Assembly: GCA_900763965.1 (NCBI GenBank)
Contig: CAAFMG010000160.1
Coordinates: forward strand, 1 to 23,606
Source of the DNA: an uncultured Oscillospiraceae bacterium
Lineage (GTDB): Bacteria; Bacillota; Clostridia; Oscillospirales; Oscillospiraceae
Length of the DNA: 23,606 nt
Direction: 5' to 3'
The stretch's first letter is position 1; every line of letters begins with the position of its first letter. This document shows, piece by piece, positions 1-7,734 of the stretch. The position numbers and the translations under genes were made by a program. The notes under the pieces are model-generated. The model saw only the letters and a program-made list of their open reading frames with translations. It made no database searches and was not told the origin of the DNA.

Positions 1-135
1 CTTCTAGCATTAATTACTCAAGAATTTCGTTGGCTGTTATTTATTCGCTCTTATACACGAACTCTTAAACAAATCCATAAATTTGTCCAAGGTGTTTGGT
101 TTGTCTTTACGTTATTCAATTTACAAGGTACAGTC
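1..135 (-). other. AT-rich leader downstream of tandem promoters, probably pre-16S leader
   Basis: This stretch lies downstream of the three minus-strand promoters and has no credible ORF. Read on the minus strand it contains a motif around 113-129 (CCTTGTAAATTGAATAACG) resembling the TTTGAAAA-CTGAATA-type sequences found in leaders and spacers of Bacillota rRNA operons. Its base composition is far more AT-rich than the coding DNA to the right. I infer that the 16S gene starts just beyond the left edge. The rRNA gene itself is not in the window, so another highly expressed RNA operon remains possible. Confidence 0.4.
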
Positions 136-162
136 GTTAAAGCTGCAGGCTTTAACTTGTTT

Positions 163-191
163 ATCTTACCACATCTTATTTCATTTGTCAA
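163..191 (-). promoter_or_regulatory. Tandem promoter P3 (promoter-proximal to the left edge)
   Basis: Minus-strand -35 TTGACA (186-191), a 17-nt spacer and -10 TAAGAT (163-168). A-rich tracts upstream of the -35 (about 192-215) look like an UP element. Six nucleotides after the -10 box a perfect 8-bp stem-loop begins (156-149 pairing with 143-136, 5-nt loop), so the predicted transcript starts at or one base before the hairpin. It fires to the left, out of the window. Confidence 0.75.
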
Positions 192-271
192 GAACTATTT
201 TCAAGTTTTTCCAAACTTTTGCGGTGTGATTCGATGTTGTTCGTTGCCAGCTATCGCTGAGCAACTCATTT

Positions 272-300
272 AGGATATCACATATTCTTCATCTTGTCAA
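272..300 (-). promoter_or_regulatory. Tandem promoter P2
   Basis: Minus-strand -35 TTGACA (295-300), a 17-nt spacer and -10 TATCCT (272-277). Long A-tracts (minus strand) at 301-336 directly upstream of the -35 fit a strong UP element as seen in rRNA promoters. A stem-loop of 9 bp with one bulged base spans 243-265 and starts 6 nt after the -10 box. Confidence 0.75.
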
Positions 301-365
301 GAATTTTTTTCTTGTTTTCTGAAGTTTTTTTTTTTTATCACCGCTGTCTCGCAGACAGCTCGCCT

Positions 366-394
366 ATATTACCATTCCTTGAACCTTTTGTCAA
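366..394 (-). promoter_or_regulatory. Tandem promoter P1 (most upstream)
   Basis: Minus-strand -35 TTGACA (389-394), a 17-nt spacer and -10 TAATAT (366-371). An A-rich patch precedes the -35 (395-410). A perfect 7-bp stem with a 3-nt loop (343-359) starts exactly 6 nt after the -10 box. It lies about 60 nt past the stop codon of the CBS-domain gene on the same strand, with no convincing terminator between them. Confidence 0.75.
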
Positions 395-455
395 GCATTT
401 TTTAACAAATTCCGACATTCTTATTTGTTTGCTTTTACTGGTGTACAGCTGTCTG

Positions 456-905
456 TCACCCGCGGAATCCCCTCTCATCCCGGCGGGATATAGGGCTGCT
501 GATGCCTGCCAAGGCATCATGCGCCTGCAAACCGGCCTGTCCGCTCACCGCCAGATCCCCCAGACTTACCATTCCGCACAGTTTTCCGTTCTCCACCACA
601 GGCAGTCGGCGTACCTGCTCCCGGCCCATCAGCTCTGCTGCCGCCGCGGTATCCATATCCGGTCGGGCGCATATCACCCGCCCGGTCATCACCTCTGCCA
701 CGGTGGTATTGGCGGCGATCCGGCCGGATGCCATGCAGCGGGTCACCAGATCCCGGTCTGTCACCAGGCCGCACACCCTGCCGTCGCTGCCGCATACCGG
801 CAGGATCCCAATATTATAATGTGTCAGCGTTCGAGCCGCCACTGCCACGCTTTCCTCCGGGTGGATCCGGATCACCGGGCACGTCATCACATCACGAAGC
901 TTCAT
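456..905 (-). CDS. CBS domain-pair protein
   Basis: A 149-residue stand-alone CBS (Bateman) module: CBS1 at about residues 1-58 (KLRDVMTCPVIRIHPEESV, then GLVTDRDLV) and CBS2 at about 70-122 (VAEVMTGRVICARPDMDT, then GMVSLGDLAV). Such proteins bind adenine nucleotides or S-adenosyl ligands and act as cytoplasmic sensors, but the ligand and partner cannot be read from the sequence. No catalytic or membrane domain is attached. I chose the ATG at 905 because the family begins MKLRDVMT and a purine-rich AGGAAAGGAAG lies upstream; the frame stays open 18 codons further without a ribosome site. It follows asd on the same strand, separated by a hairpin terminator, so it is probably its own unit. The C-terminal 25 residues are Arg/Ser rich and outside the domains. 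Confidence 0.85.
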   Translation of the reverse strand: MKLRDVMTCPVIRIHPEESVAVAARTLTHYNIGILPVCGSDGRVCGLVTDRDLVTRCMASGRIAANTTVAEVMTGRVICARPDMDTAAAAELMGREQVRRLPVVENGKLCGMVSLGDLAVSGQAGLQAHDALAGISSPISRRDERGFRG

Positions 906-969
906 AGCCTGTCTTCCTTTCCTGATTCTATTCTCCCGGAAAGGATACCCATCTTCCATATAGATTAAA

Positions 970-991
970 CCCCGGAAGTTTCCTTCCGGGG
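970..991 (-). terminator. Intrinsic terminator after asd
   Basis: Perfect 9-bp stem CCCCGGAAG (970-978) / CTTCCGGGG (983-991) with a 4-nt loop. On the minus strand it is followed by TTTAATCT, a short imperfect U-tract. It lies 23 nt past the asd stop and ends the hom-lysC-asd transcript. Confidence 0.65.
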
Positions 992-1014
992 CTTCTATTC
1001 TGAGAGGATACGCT

Positions 1015-2016
1015 TTACTTCAACACCAGCTCTGCGATCTGGACGGCATTGGTGGCAGCGCCCTTGCGCACCTGGTCGCCGCAGCACCACAGGCACAGGC
1101 CCTTCTCATCCGTCAGATCCGGGCGGATGCGGCCCACGAACACGATATCCTGATCGGAGGTATCCAGGGGCATGGGGTAGCGCCCATTGGCAAGATCATC
1201 CACCAGCTTACAGCCGGGCGCCTGGGCAATGGCACGGCGGGCCTGCTCCACGGTAACAGGAACGTCAAAGTGGCAGGAGACAGAAATGGAATGACTGCGC
1301 ACCACCGGCACCCGGACACAGGTGCAGGATACCTTCAGCTCCGGCAGGTGCAGAATCTTCCGTCCCTCGTTTTGCATCTTCATCTCCTCGGAGGTGTAGC
1401 CTTCAAAGGCCTCTCCGCCGATCTGAGGGATCAGGTTATAGGCGATCTGATGGGAGAACACTCTGGGCTGGCAGGGCTTGCCCTCCCGCAGGGCCTCTAC
1501 CTCCTCCATCAGCTCCAAGGGGCCTCCGGCACCGGCACCGGAAACTGCCTGATAGGTGGAGGCCGTCATGGTGCGGATAGGTGCGATACGATTGAGGGCA
1601 TTGACTGCCGTCAGGGTAATAATGGTAGAGCAGTTGGGATTGGCAATGATGCCCTTGTGCCAGGACACGTCCTCCGGATTGATCTCCGGCACCACCAGGG
1701 GCACCTGGGGATCCATGCGGAAAGCAGAGGAATTGTCCACAAATACTGCGCCGGCGCGGACGATGGCAGGGGCAAAGCGTTTGGCAACGGCATTCTGGGC
1801 CGCACCCAGAACGATGTCCACCCCTTCAAAAGCCCCATCGCAGGCCTCGGCAACAGGGATCTGCTGTCCCCGGAAGGTAACGGTCTTGCCTGCACTGCTT
1901 TTCGATGCCAGGGGCAGCAGTCTGCCCACGGGGAACTGGCGCTCCTCCAGAATCCGGATCATCTCCTGACCCACTGCGCCGGTGGCGCCCAGAACGGCTA
2001 CGGTATATTGCTTCAT
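1015..2016 (-). CDS. asd: Aspartate-semialdehyde dehydrogenase
   Basis: NADPH-dependent reductive dephosphorylation of L-aspartyl-4-phosphate to aspartate-4-semialdehyde, the branch point to lysine/peptidoglycan and homoserine. The protein has 333 residues, a normal family length. Visible features are the nucleotide-binding GATGAVG (residues 10-16), the catalytic cysteine Cys129 in ANPNCSTI, Gln156 in YQAVSGAG, and the substrate/catalytic pair Arg240-His242 in VPVVRSHSISV. The ATG at 2016 is preceded by GGAGG at good spacing; an ATG 15 nt upstream lacks a ribosome site and would overlap that GGAGG. The gene starts 15 nt after the lysC stop, so the two are almost certainly cotranscribed. Cytoplasmic tetramer or dimer by family knowledge. 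Confidence 0.97.
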   Translation of the reverse strand: MKQYTVAVLGATGAVGQEMIRILEERQFPVGRLLPLASKSSAGKTVTFRGQQIPVAEACDGAFEGVDIVLGAAQNAVAKRFAPAIVRAGAVFVDNSSAFRMDPQVPLVVPEINPEDVSWHKGIIANPNCSTIITLTAVNALNRIAPIRTMTASTYQAVSGAGAGGPLELMEEVEALREGKPCQPRVFSHQIAYNLIPQIGGEAFEGYTSEEMKMQNEGRKILHLPELKVSCTCVRVPVVRSHSISVSCHFDVPVTVEQARRAIAQAPGCKLVDDLANGRYPMPLDTSDQDIVFVGRIRPDLTDEKGLCLWCCGDQVRKGAATNAVQIAELVLK

Positions 2017-2031
2017 GGTCGATCCCTCCAT

Positions 2032-3354
2032 TTATTTCATATTGACAAAGCTGCGGTACAGCACCCGGATGGCCTCCTGGAAGTCCCGGTTTTCCACACC
2101 GAAAACGATATTCAGCTCATCCGGTCCCTGGTTGATCATACGGATATTGATCCCGGCTTCGCCCAGGGCAGCGAAGATCTTGCCGGAGATGCCGGGACGG
2201 AAGGCCATTTTCCGGCCCACAGCCGCCACCACGGCGATCTGATCGTGAACGTCCAGCGTATCCGGCTCCACATCCTGCCGAATCTCGCTGAGGATGGTAT
2301 AGAGATTGGAGGCCACAGACTCCGTCGGCATCACAACGGAAACATTGTCAATGCCATTGGGCACATAGTCCACGGAGATATTGTGCCGCTCCAGAACGGA
2401 CAGCACTCTGCGCAGCACACCCACCTGGTTGCTCATGCCCCGCTTGCTCAGGGAAATGATGGTAAAATCCCGCTTGCCGGTGATGCCGGTAAGGAAGCGG
2501 CTGGGGTCGGTATCCAGCCGGAAGTTCTCCTGTATCATGGTTCCCGGATCCTCAGGGGCATTGGTATTGCGGATATTCAGGGGGATGTTCTTTTCCCGAA
2601 CCGGGAAAATCGTCCCCTCGTGGAGCACCTGGGCGCCGGAATAGCTCAGCTCCCGCAGTTCATCATAGGTAACCTCCGGGATGGTCTGGGGATTTTCCAC
2701 GATCCGGGGGTCTGCCATAAGGATGCCGGAGACATCCGTCCAGTTTTCGTACACCTCGGCATCCAGCGCCGCTGCCGCCAGGGCACCGGTGATATCACTG
2801 CCGCCCCGGGTAAAGGTGCGGATATGGCCGTCAGGCATCAGTCCGTAGAAGCCGGGGATTACGGCACCGGCCTCTCCATAGATCCGCTCCCGCAGTGCGT
2901 TGTAGGTGGTCTCCTGATCCACGGTGCCGTCAAAGTTGAATTTCACCCAGTCCACCGCGTCAATGAACTGGAAGCCCAGATAGGCCGCCATCAGCCGGGC
3001 GGAAAAATACTCGCCCCGGCTGGCCAGCTCATCCCGGGTCACGGTCTTTGCGTCGATCCGGTTTTTCAGATCCGCAAACTCCGTTTCCAGATCCAGCTTG
3101 ACACCCAGTTCGTCCCGGATCTGCAAATACCGGGAGACGATCATATCATAAACCCGGGTGCAGTCCACCCCATACTGGGTGTGGGCATAGCACAGGTACA
3201 ATAGGTCTGTAATTTTATTATCCTTGGGAAATCGCTTTCCCGCTGCGGAAACCACCACCACGCGGCGCTCCGGGTCAGCCAGCAGGATATCCCGCACCTT
3301 GCGGTACTGCCCCGCATCGGCCATGGAGCTGCCGCCAAACTTCACTACTTTCAT
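2032..3354 (-). CDS. lysC: Aspartate kinase (monofunctional, ACT-regulated)
   Basis: Phosphorylates L-aspartate to aspartyl-4-phosphate, the committed step of the aspartate amino-acid family. The 440-residue protein has the kinase signature KFGGSS (residues 5-10), SRGEYFSA (112-119) and TRGGSDITG (182-190), followed by two ACT domains at about 297-365 and 375-440, where lysine and/or threonine usually bind for feedback control. The length and single-chain layout match the longer monofunctional aspartokinase subclass rather than the alpha/beta lysC of Bacillus. Start ATG 3354 follows GAGGA by 8 nt. It sits between hom (69-nt gap) and asd (15-nt gap) on the same strand. Which amino acid inhibits it cannot be told from sequence alone. 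Confidence 0.95.
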   Translation of the reverse strand: MKVVKFGGSSMADAGQYRKVRDILLADPERRVVVVSAAGKRFPKDNKITDLLYLCYAHTQYGVDCTRVYDMIVSRYLQIRDELGVKLDLETEFADLKNRIDAKTVTRDELASRGEYFSARLMAAYLGFQFIDAVDWVKFNFDGTVDQETTYNALRERIYGEAGAVIPGFYGLMPDGHIRTFTRGGSDITGALAAAALDAEVYENWTDVSGILMADPRIVENPQTIPEVTYDELRELSYSGAQVLHEGTIFPVREKNIPLNIRNTNAPEDPGTMIQENFRLDTDPSRFLTGITGKRDFTIISLSKRGMSNQVGVLRRVLSVLERHNISVDYVPNGIDNVSVVMPTESVASNLYTILSEIRQDVEPDTLDVHDQIAVVAAVGRKMAFRPGISGKIFAALGEAGINIRMINQGPDELNIVFGVENRDFQEAIRVLYRSFVNMK

Positions 3355-3423
3355 GTTCTGATCCTCAATACGATTCTATAGAAGACACCGGGCATTTCCC
3401 AGCCGGGGAATCTTCCAAATGAT

Positions 3424-4539
3424 TTACTCCTGATCTGCCAAAGCGGCGATAAAAGCCTCCGGATGGGCCCTGCGCCAGCTGTGCATAACCGCAATGGATA
3501 CCTCCGGCGTAATCACGCCGTCGCCCCAGCGTTCCCGGATCTGGCCGTCCCAGCCGCCCCGGACATACCAGCGCAGGCAGCGGCTGTTGTCCACGGAAAC
3601 AGGCTTTGCCTCGGCGGTGTAGAACCCCTTGCCCAGCTGCACATCCACCAGGTCCTGCACCACATTATATGCAGTGGGATACCTGCCTGCCCCCTGGCCG
3701 TAGAAGCTCATGGAGCCGGAGTGCCCACCTTCCAGGGTGATGAGATTGTAATTCCGGGGAACGGCGGCTTCCAGAGAGCCTTCCTTCACCAATGTGGGCT
3801 GGACGCAGACACTGTACCCTGCCTCGGTGCGGCTGCCGCCGGCCATCAGCTTGCAGACCAGGCCGTGGGCGGTAAACTGAGCCACATCGGCGGCGGTGAT
3901 GGTGTGAATCCCCGCCACCGGAACCTGCTCCCGATCCACGGATACGCCAAAGGCAATATTGGATGACAGAATGGCCTTGTGCCAGGTGTCGATGCCCTCC
4001 ACATCCGTGGCCGGTCTGGCCTCGGCATAGCCCAGAGCCTGGGCCTGCTTCAGCGCCTGGTCATAGCCCAGCCCCAGCCGGGTCATGCTGTCGAGAATGT
4101 AATTGCAGGTGCCGTTCATAATGCCCCGCACCTGGCAGATGGTCTGAACCCGGCGGGCCCGCTCCAATTCACTGAGCCAGCCAATGCCGCCGCCCACTGC
4201 GGCGGTGCAGCGGAATTTCAGCCCCTTTTCCCGGGCCAGAGGAATCAAGTCGTCATAGAAGGCAGCAACCAGAGCCTTGTTGGAGGTGACGATGTTCTTG
4301 CCTGCCTCCATGGCCGCCCGGACAAACTCATAGGCCGGGTGCAAACCGCCCATGGCCTCCACCACTGTATCTATGGTCTCATCCTGCACGATGGTCTGAA
4401 AATCCCGGGTCACCCGGACATCGGGAAGGGAAGGATCCTCCAGGCAGCAGATCTGAGCAATTTTCATATCCTGCCGGGAAGCGATGATCTCATAAACGCC
4501 CCGGCCCACAACGCCGAAGCCTAACAATCCGATCGTCAT
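3424..4539 (-). CDS. hom: Homoserine dehydrogenase, short form
   Basis: NAD(P)H-dependent reduction of aspartate-4-semialdehyde to homoserine. The N-terminal Rossmann fold shows GFGVVGRG (residues 7-14), then SNKAL with Lys88 and GIMNGTCNYIL (139-149). The catalytic segment GYAEARPATDVEGIDTWHK (170-188) keeps Glu173, Asp184 and Lys188, but has Arg175 where most homologues have Asp (EADP). The protein is 371 residues, shorter than the roughly 430 of ACT-containing Gram-positive enzymes; only about 60 residues follow the catalytic domain, so a complete ACT domain is absent. The ATG at 4539 has GGAGGT 9 nt upstream; the frame extends 8 codons further without a ribosome site. First gene of hom-lysC-asd, divergent from thrC. 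Confidence 0.93.
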   Translation of the reverse strand: MTIGLLGFGVVGRGVYEIIASRQDMKIAQICCLEDPSLPDVRVTRDFQTIVQDETIDTVVEAMGGLHPAYEFVRAAMEAGKNIVTSNKALVAAFYDDLIPLAREKGLKFRCTAAVGGGIGWLSELERARRVQTICQVRGIMNGTCNYILDSMTRLGLGYDQALKQAQALGYAEARPATDVEGIDTWHKAILSSNIAFGVSVDREQVPVAGIHTITAADVAQFTAHGLVCKLMAGGSRTEAGYSVCVQPTLVKEGSLEAAVPRNYNLITLEGGHSGSMSFYGQGAGRYPTAYNVVQDLVDVQLGKGFYTAEAKPVSVDNSRCLRWYVRGGWDGQIRERWGDGVITPEVSIAVMHSWRRAHPEAFIAALADQE

Positions 4540-4616
4540 GTCTATCTTACCTCCATCGGGCAAGGTGTTTCTCCCTTTGTATCCGCGGCGAAAACACTTG
4601 CATTTTTATGAAAAAC

Positions 4617-4645
4617 AGTATATCATATACCTATTCAAATTTCAA
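4617..4645 (-). promoter_or_regulatory. Promoter of hom-lysC-asd
   Basis: Minus-strand -35 TTGAAA (4640-4645), a 17-nt spacer and -10 TATACT (4617-4622), about 75 nt upstream of the hom start. The leader is too short for a known amino-acid riboswitch. For the divergent thrC on the plus strand I see only weak candidates (TACTAT at 4672-4677 without a good -35). Confidence 0.7.
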
Positions 4646-4729
4646 CTGGATATAAAACGAAGTTTTTTCGGTACTATTGTATCTTTTTGTTCCATTTGCC
4701 TGAGAAAACCCGGGATTTAGGAGGTCACT

Positions 4730-6175
4730 ATGTTCTATCATTCCACCAGAAGCGAATGTGTCCGCGCCGACAGCGCTCAGGCCGTTCTGGACGGCCTGGC
4801 CCCGGACGGCGGTCTGTATATGCCCGATGCCATTCCCAGCTTTGACTGGAAGCAGTGCCTGACCGGCACTTCCCTGGATATGTCCTGCCAGATTCTCAGC
4901 GCCCTGCTGCCGGATATCCCCAATATGCCCCAGCTGGTGAAGAACGCCTACACCGGCCGGTTTGAGACAGCCCAGCTGACCCCTACGGCAGCTGTGGGGG
5001 ATTTTCATGTGCTGGAGCTGTTCCGGGGGCCCACCTCGGCCTTTAAGGACGTAGCCCTTTGTATGCTGCCCCAGCTGCTCACCGCCGCCAAGGCCGTTAA
5101 GGGGATGGACAAGGACATTCTGATCCTCACCGCCACCTCCGGAGACACCGGCAAGGCGGCTTTGGAGGGCTTTCACGATGTGCCCGGGGTGCGGATCTGC
5201 GTATTCTACCCCTATGGCGGGGTCTCCCAGGTTCAGCGGGCCCAGATGGTGACCCAGGAGGGCAGCAATGTGGCCGTCTGCGCCGTCCGGGGCAACTTTG
5301 ACGATGCCCAGACCGGGGTAAAGAACATTTTCGCCGCCTGCCGGGATCGGGAACTGCCCTTTGCCCTGAGCAGTGCCAACTCCATCAACATCGGCCGTCT
5401 GGCCCCCCAGGTGATGTACTACTTCCGATCCTACCGGGATCTGTTGGATGCCGGAAAGATCCGGCTGGGGGATCCGGTGAACTTCTCCGTTCCCACCGGA
5501 AACTTTGGAGACATTCTGGCCGGGTACCTGGCAAAGCGGCTGGGACTGCCGGTGGGCAAACTGATCTGCGCTTCCAATGCCAACAATGTGCTGACGGATT
5601 TTCTCGCCACCGGCACCTACGACAAGCGCCGTCCCCTGCTGAAAACCACCTCTCCCTCCATGGATATCCTGGTCTCCAGCAACCTGGAGCGGCTGCTGTA
5701 TCTGCTCAGCGGTGACACCGGGCTGGTTCGCCGCCTGATGGAGCAGCTGAACACCCAGGGATTCTACACCGTGCCGGAGGAGCTGCGAAAGAAGCTCCAG
5801 GCGGAATTCTCCTGGGGCTGGTGCGATGATGCCCGGGCCGGGGAGATTATCGGCCGGGTGTTCCGGGATCACGGCTACCTCTGCGACCCCCACACCGCCG
5901 CCGGTTGGGCTGCCGCCCAGGATTACACCGCCAAAACCGGCGATACCGCTCCTATGGTGGTTCTGTCCACCGCCTCCCCCTATAAGTTCCCCGCCGCCGT
6001 TCTGTCTGCCATTGGCGGCAGCACCCAGGGAGACGAATTTCAGCAGATGGCCCGTCTGTGCAGCCTCTCCGGCGTTCCCATTCCCAAAAACCTGGCAGGC
6101 TTGCAGGGCAAGGCGGAACGGCACACCGGGGTCATCAACAAGGAAGATATGCTCAGCTATGTGCTGAATCTGTAA
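4730..6175 (+). CDS. thrC: Threonine synthase
   Basis: PLP-dependent conversion of O-phosphohomoserine to threonine and phosphate. The protein has 481 residues, matching the long threonine synthase class with an N-terminal extension (YHSTRSE near the start, DGGLYMP at 26-32). The PLP lysine is Lys106 in RGPTSAFKD, and the phosphate-binding loop is TATSGDTGK (134-142). SANSINIGRLAPQ and SVPTGNFGDILAGY are further family blocks. The start ATG follows AGGAGGT (4719-4725). thrB begins 20 nt after its stop, giving a thrC-thrB pair divergent from hom, so all enzymes from aspartate to threonine are encoded side by side. Confidence 0.97.
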   Translation: MFYHSTRSECVRADSAQAVLDGLAPDGGLYMPDAIPSFDWKQCLTGTSLDMSCQILSALLPDIPNMPQLVKNAYTGRFETAQLTPTAAVGDFHVLELFRGPTSAFKDVALCMLPQLLTAAKAVKGMDKDILILTATSGDTGKAALEGFHDVPGVRICVFYPYGGVSQVQRAQMVTQEGSNVAVCAVRGNFDDAQTGVKNIFAACRDRELPFALSSANSINIGRLAPQVMYYFRSYRDLLDAGKIRLGDPVNFSVPTGNFGDILAGYLAKRLGLPVGKLICASNANNVLTDFLATGTYDKRRPLLKTTSPSMDILVSSNLERLLYLLSGDTGLVRRLMEQLNTQGFYTVPEELRKKLQAEFSWGWCDDARAGEIIGRVFRDHGYLCDPHTAAGWAAAQDYTAKTGDTAPMVVLSTASPYKFPAAVLSAIGGSTQGDEFQQMARLCSLSGVPIPKNLAGLQGKAERHTGVINKEDMLSYVLNL

Positions 6176-6195
6176 TCCACCGGGAGAAACTGACT

Positions 6196-7089
6196 ATGAA
6201 TCGTGTTACCATCCGTGTCCCCGCCACCACCGCCAATTTAGGCCCCGGCTTTGATGCCTTCGGCTGTGCCCTGGGGCTTTATACCGACGTGACCTTTGAA
6301 GAAACCGACGGCGGTTTGGAAATCACCGGCTGTCCGGAGGAATTCACCGGGCCGGACAATCTGGTGTATGTATCCTACTGCGCCGTGCTCAGCACCCTGA
6401 ATGTGACGGTGCGGGGTGTCAAGATCCACATTGATGCCCACATCCCCATCTGCCGGGGGCTGGGCTCCTCTGCCGCTCTGCTGGTGGCAGGTGCCATGGG
6501 GGCCAACATCCTCCACGGCAACCGGCTGTCCACCCAGGGTCTATTAAACATCACCAACGCCATGGAGGGCCACCCGGATAACCTGGCCCCGGCCTTCTAC
6601 GGCGGCCTCACCGCCTCTATGGTAGACGGCGGTCTTCCGGTGAGTGTCAACTTCCCTCTGCACCCGGACTGGGAGTTTGTGGCGCTGATCCCGGAATTCA
6701 ATCTGCCCACCAGTTTGGCCCGGAGCGTCCTTCCCCAGCAGGTCAGCCGTGGGGATGCCATTTTCAACATTTCCCACGGCGCACTGGTGCTGAAGGCGCT
6801 GGAGCTGGGAGACGAAAAGCTGCTGCGCACCGCCATGCAGGACAGGCTCCACCAGAGCTACCGCAAAAGCCTGATCCCCGACTATGACAAAATCGAGGCA
6901 CTGGTGCGCACCACCGGGGCAGGCTTCTGCCTAAGCGGCGCAGGCCCCACCCTGCTGTGCATCACCCGCCACCGGCATCTGGTACAGGTCTTGGGAGAGA
7001 AGCTGGACGGCATCACCGAGCATACCTGGCAGATCCTGCCCCTGGGGGTGGAATTCCAGGGGGCCCACGTTCTCACCGATCCGGAATAG
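6196..7089 (+). CDS. thrB: Homoserine kinase
   Basis: GHMP-family kinase that makes O-phosphohomoserine from homoserine and ATP, feeding ThrC. The 297-residue protein has the N-terminal PATTANLGPGFDAFG (residues 9-23), the ATP-binding GHMP loop PICRGLGSSAA (84-94), a DN(L/A) block (EGHPDNLAPAFYGG) and the C-terminal GFCLSGAGPTLL motif. The ATG at 6196 is preceded by GGGAG at 9 nt; the frame is open much further upstream, but that part overlaps thrC and is not protein-like. Cotranscribed with thrC and followed by a strong hairpin. Confidence 0.96.
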   Translation: MNRVTIRVPATTANLGPGFDAFGCALGLYTDVTFEETDGGLEITGCPEEFTGPDNLVYVSYCAVLSTLNVTVRGVKIHIDAHIPICRGLGSSAALLVAGAMGANILHGNRLSTQGLLNITNAMEGHPDNLAPAFYGGLTASMVDGGLPVSVNFPLHPDWEFVALIPEFNLPTSLARSVLPQQVSRGDAIFNISHGALVLKALELGDEKLLRTAMQDRLHQSYRKSLIPDYDKIEALVRTTGAGFCLSGAGPTLLCITRHRHLVQVLGEKLDGITEHTWQILPLGVEFQGAHVLTDPE

Positions 7090-7101
7090 ACCCATCCCAA
7101 A

Positions 7102-7134
7102 AAACGGGGCATAGCGTGCAGCTATGCCCCGTTT
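7102..7134. terminator. Bidirectional terminator between thrB and a convergent gene
   Basis: Perfect 14-bp stem AAACGGGGCATAGC (7102-7115) / GCTATGCCCCGTTT (7121-7134), loop GTGCA. On the minus strand it continues into an uninterrupted T-run (7104-7099), a classical terminator for the DUF3592-like gene. On the plus strand the U-tract is only three bases past the GC core. It serves both convergent transcripts. Confidence 0.8.
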
Positions 7135-7165
7135 GCCGAGAAAAGGATCCACACCGGGCTTCGGA

Positions 7166-7693
7166 TCATAACTGTATCAAAAAGAATGTCAATCCCCCAA
7201 GCGCGATGGCTGCCGCACCCATGATAACAAACATCACGGAGACAAACCCACCCGAGAGCGGTCTGTCCACATAGCTCCTTTTGGGATCATTGGGATCATA
7301 ATAAACCGTCATCTGACTGCCCATCGGCCACAGTGTCTCTGCCAGCAAACGCAAATCAGCGATCGCGCCTCTTTGGATATGCAGCCAGCCTTTTTCATCT
7401 TCATAGGCTTTTGCCTGCCCCCGCATCGGGAAGCCGGACTGTTTCTTTGTGATGATCCCACGGAATTCCTTTCTGGCTCTGTAGCAAATCCCATCCACCG
7501 CATATTCCACAATGGGATACATTCTGCCGTCACCGGGAAATCCGTATCGCACCACGCAGCCCTTCGTCTGCTGGATACAGGACTTGTTTTTCCCTTTTTT
7601 CACAAGATGGATCGCCGTTCCTGCCAGGATCAGGACTCCCCCGATCCCTCCGACGGTCATCCACTCCAGCCACGCAATTTGTATCTTCGACAT
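7166..7693 (-). CDS. DUF3592-like membrane protein
   Basis: A 175-residue protein with two transmembrane helices (about 10-32 and 148-173) flanking a soluble beta-rich region of about 110 residues. That region contains YPIVEYAVDGICYRARKEF and ends TVYYDPNDPKRSYVDR just before TM2. This architecture and the YYDPNDP(K)-type motif are characteristic of DUF3592 proteins, whose function is unknown. The ATG at 7693 has AAGGAG 8 nt upstream; an in-frame GTG 9 nt earlier overlaps that site and is less likely. Monocistronic, with its own promoter (7735-7763) and a terminator shared with thrB. Confidence 0.75.
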   Translation of the reverse strand: MSKIQIAWLEWMTVGGIGGVLILAGTAIHLVKKGKNKSCIQQTKGCVVRYGFPGDGRMYPIVEYAVDGICYRARKEFRGIITKKQSGFPMRGQAKAYEDEKGWLHIQRGAIADLRLLAETLWPMGSQMTVYYDPNDPKRSYVDRPLSGGFVSVMFVIMGAAAIALGGLTFFLIQL

Positions 7694-7734
7694 TCCCTGC
7701 ACTCCTTCTCGCTTTTCCGCCTTGGATCGCCTTC

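Noticed and set aside
343..359. GCTGTCT-CGC-AGACAGC as an intrinsic terminator with the long T-run at 325-336
   Set aside because: The T-run precedes the hairpin on the plus strand and reads as A-run on the minus strand, so it cannot act as a U-tract; it fits the P1 transcript start and P2 UP element better.
294..968. 224-codon plus-strand open frame over the promoter array and CBS gene
   Set aside because: Crosses the T-rich promoter region and runs antisense to a clear CBS-domain protein; no family resemblance.
1270..3204. 644-codon plus-strand open frame across asd and lysC
   Set aside because: Antisense shadow: both real genes carry catalytic motifs and ribosome sites on the minus strand, whereas this frame has no motif or start signal.
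4649..4680. Possible thrC promoter around TACTAT (4672-4677)
   Set aside because: No -35 hexamer at 16-18 nt; the region is AT-rich enough to give chance matches.
4631..6124. 497-codon minus-strand open frame over thrC
   Set aside because: Shadow of the threonine synthase gene, low-complexity Gly/Gln/His composition, no ribosome site.
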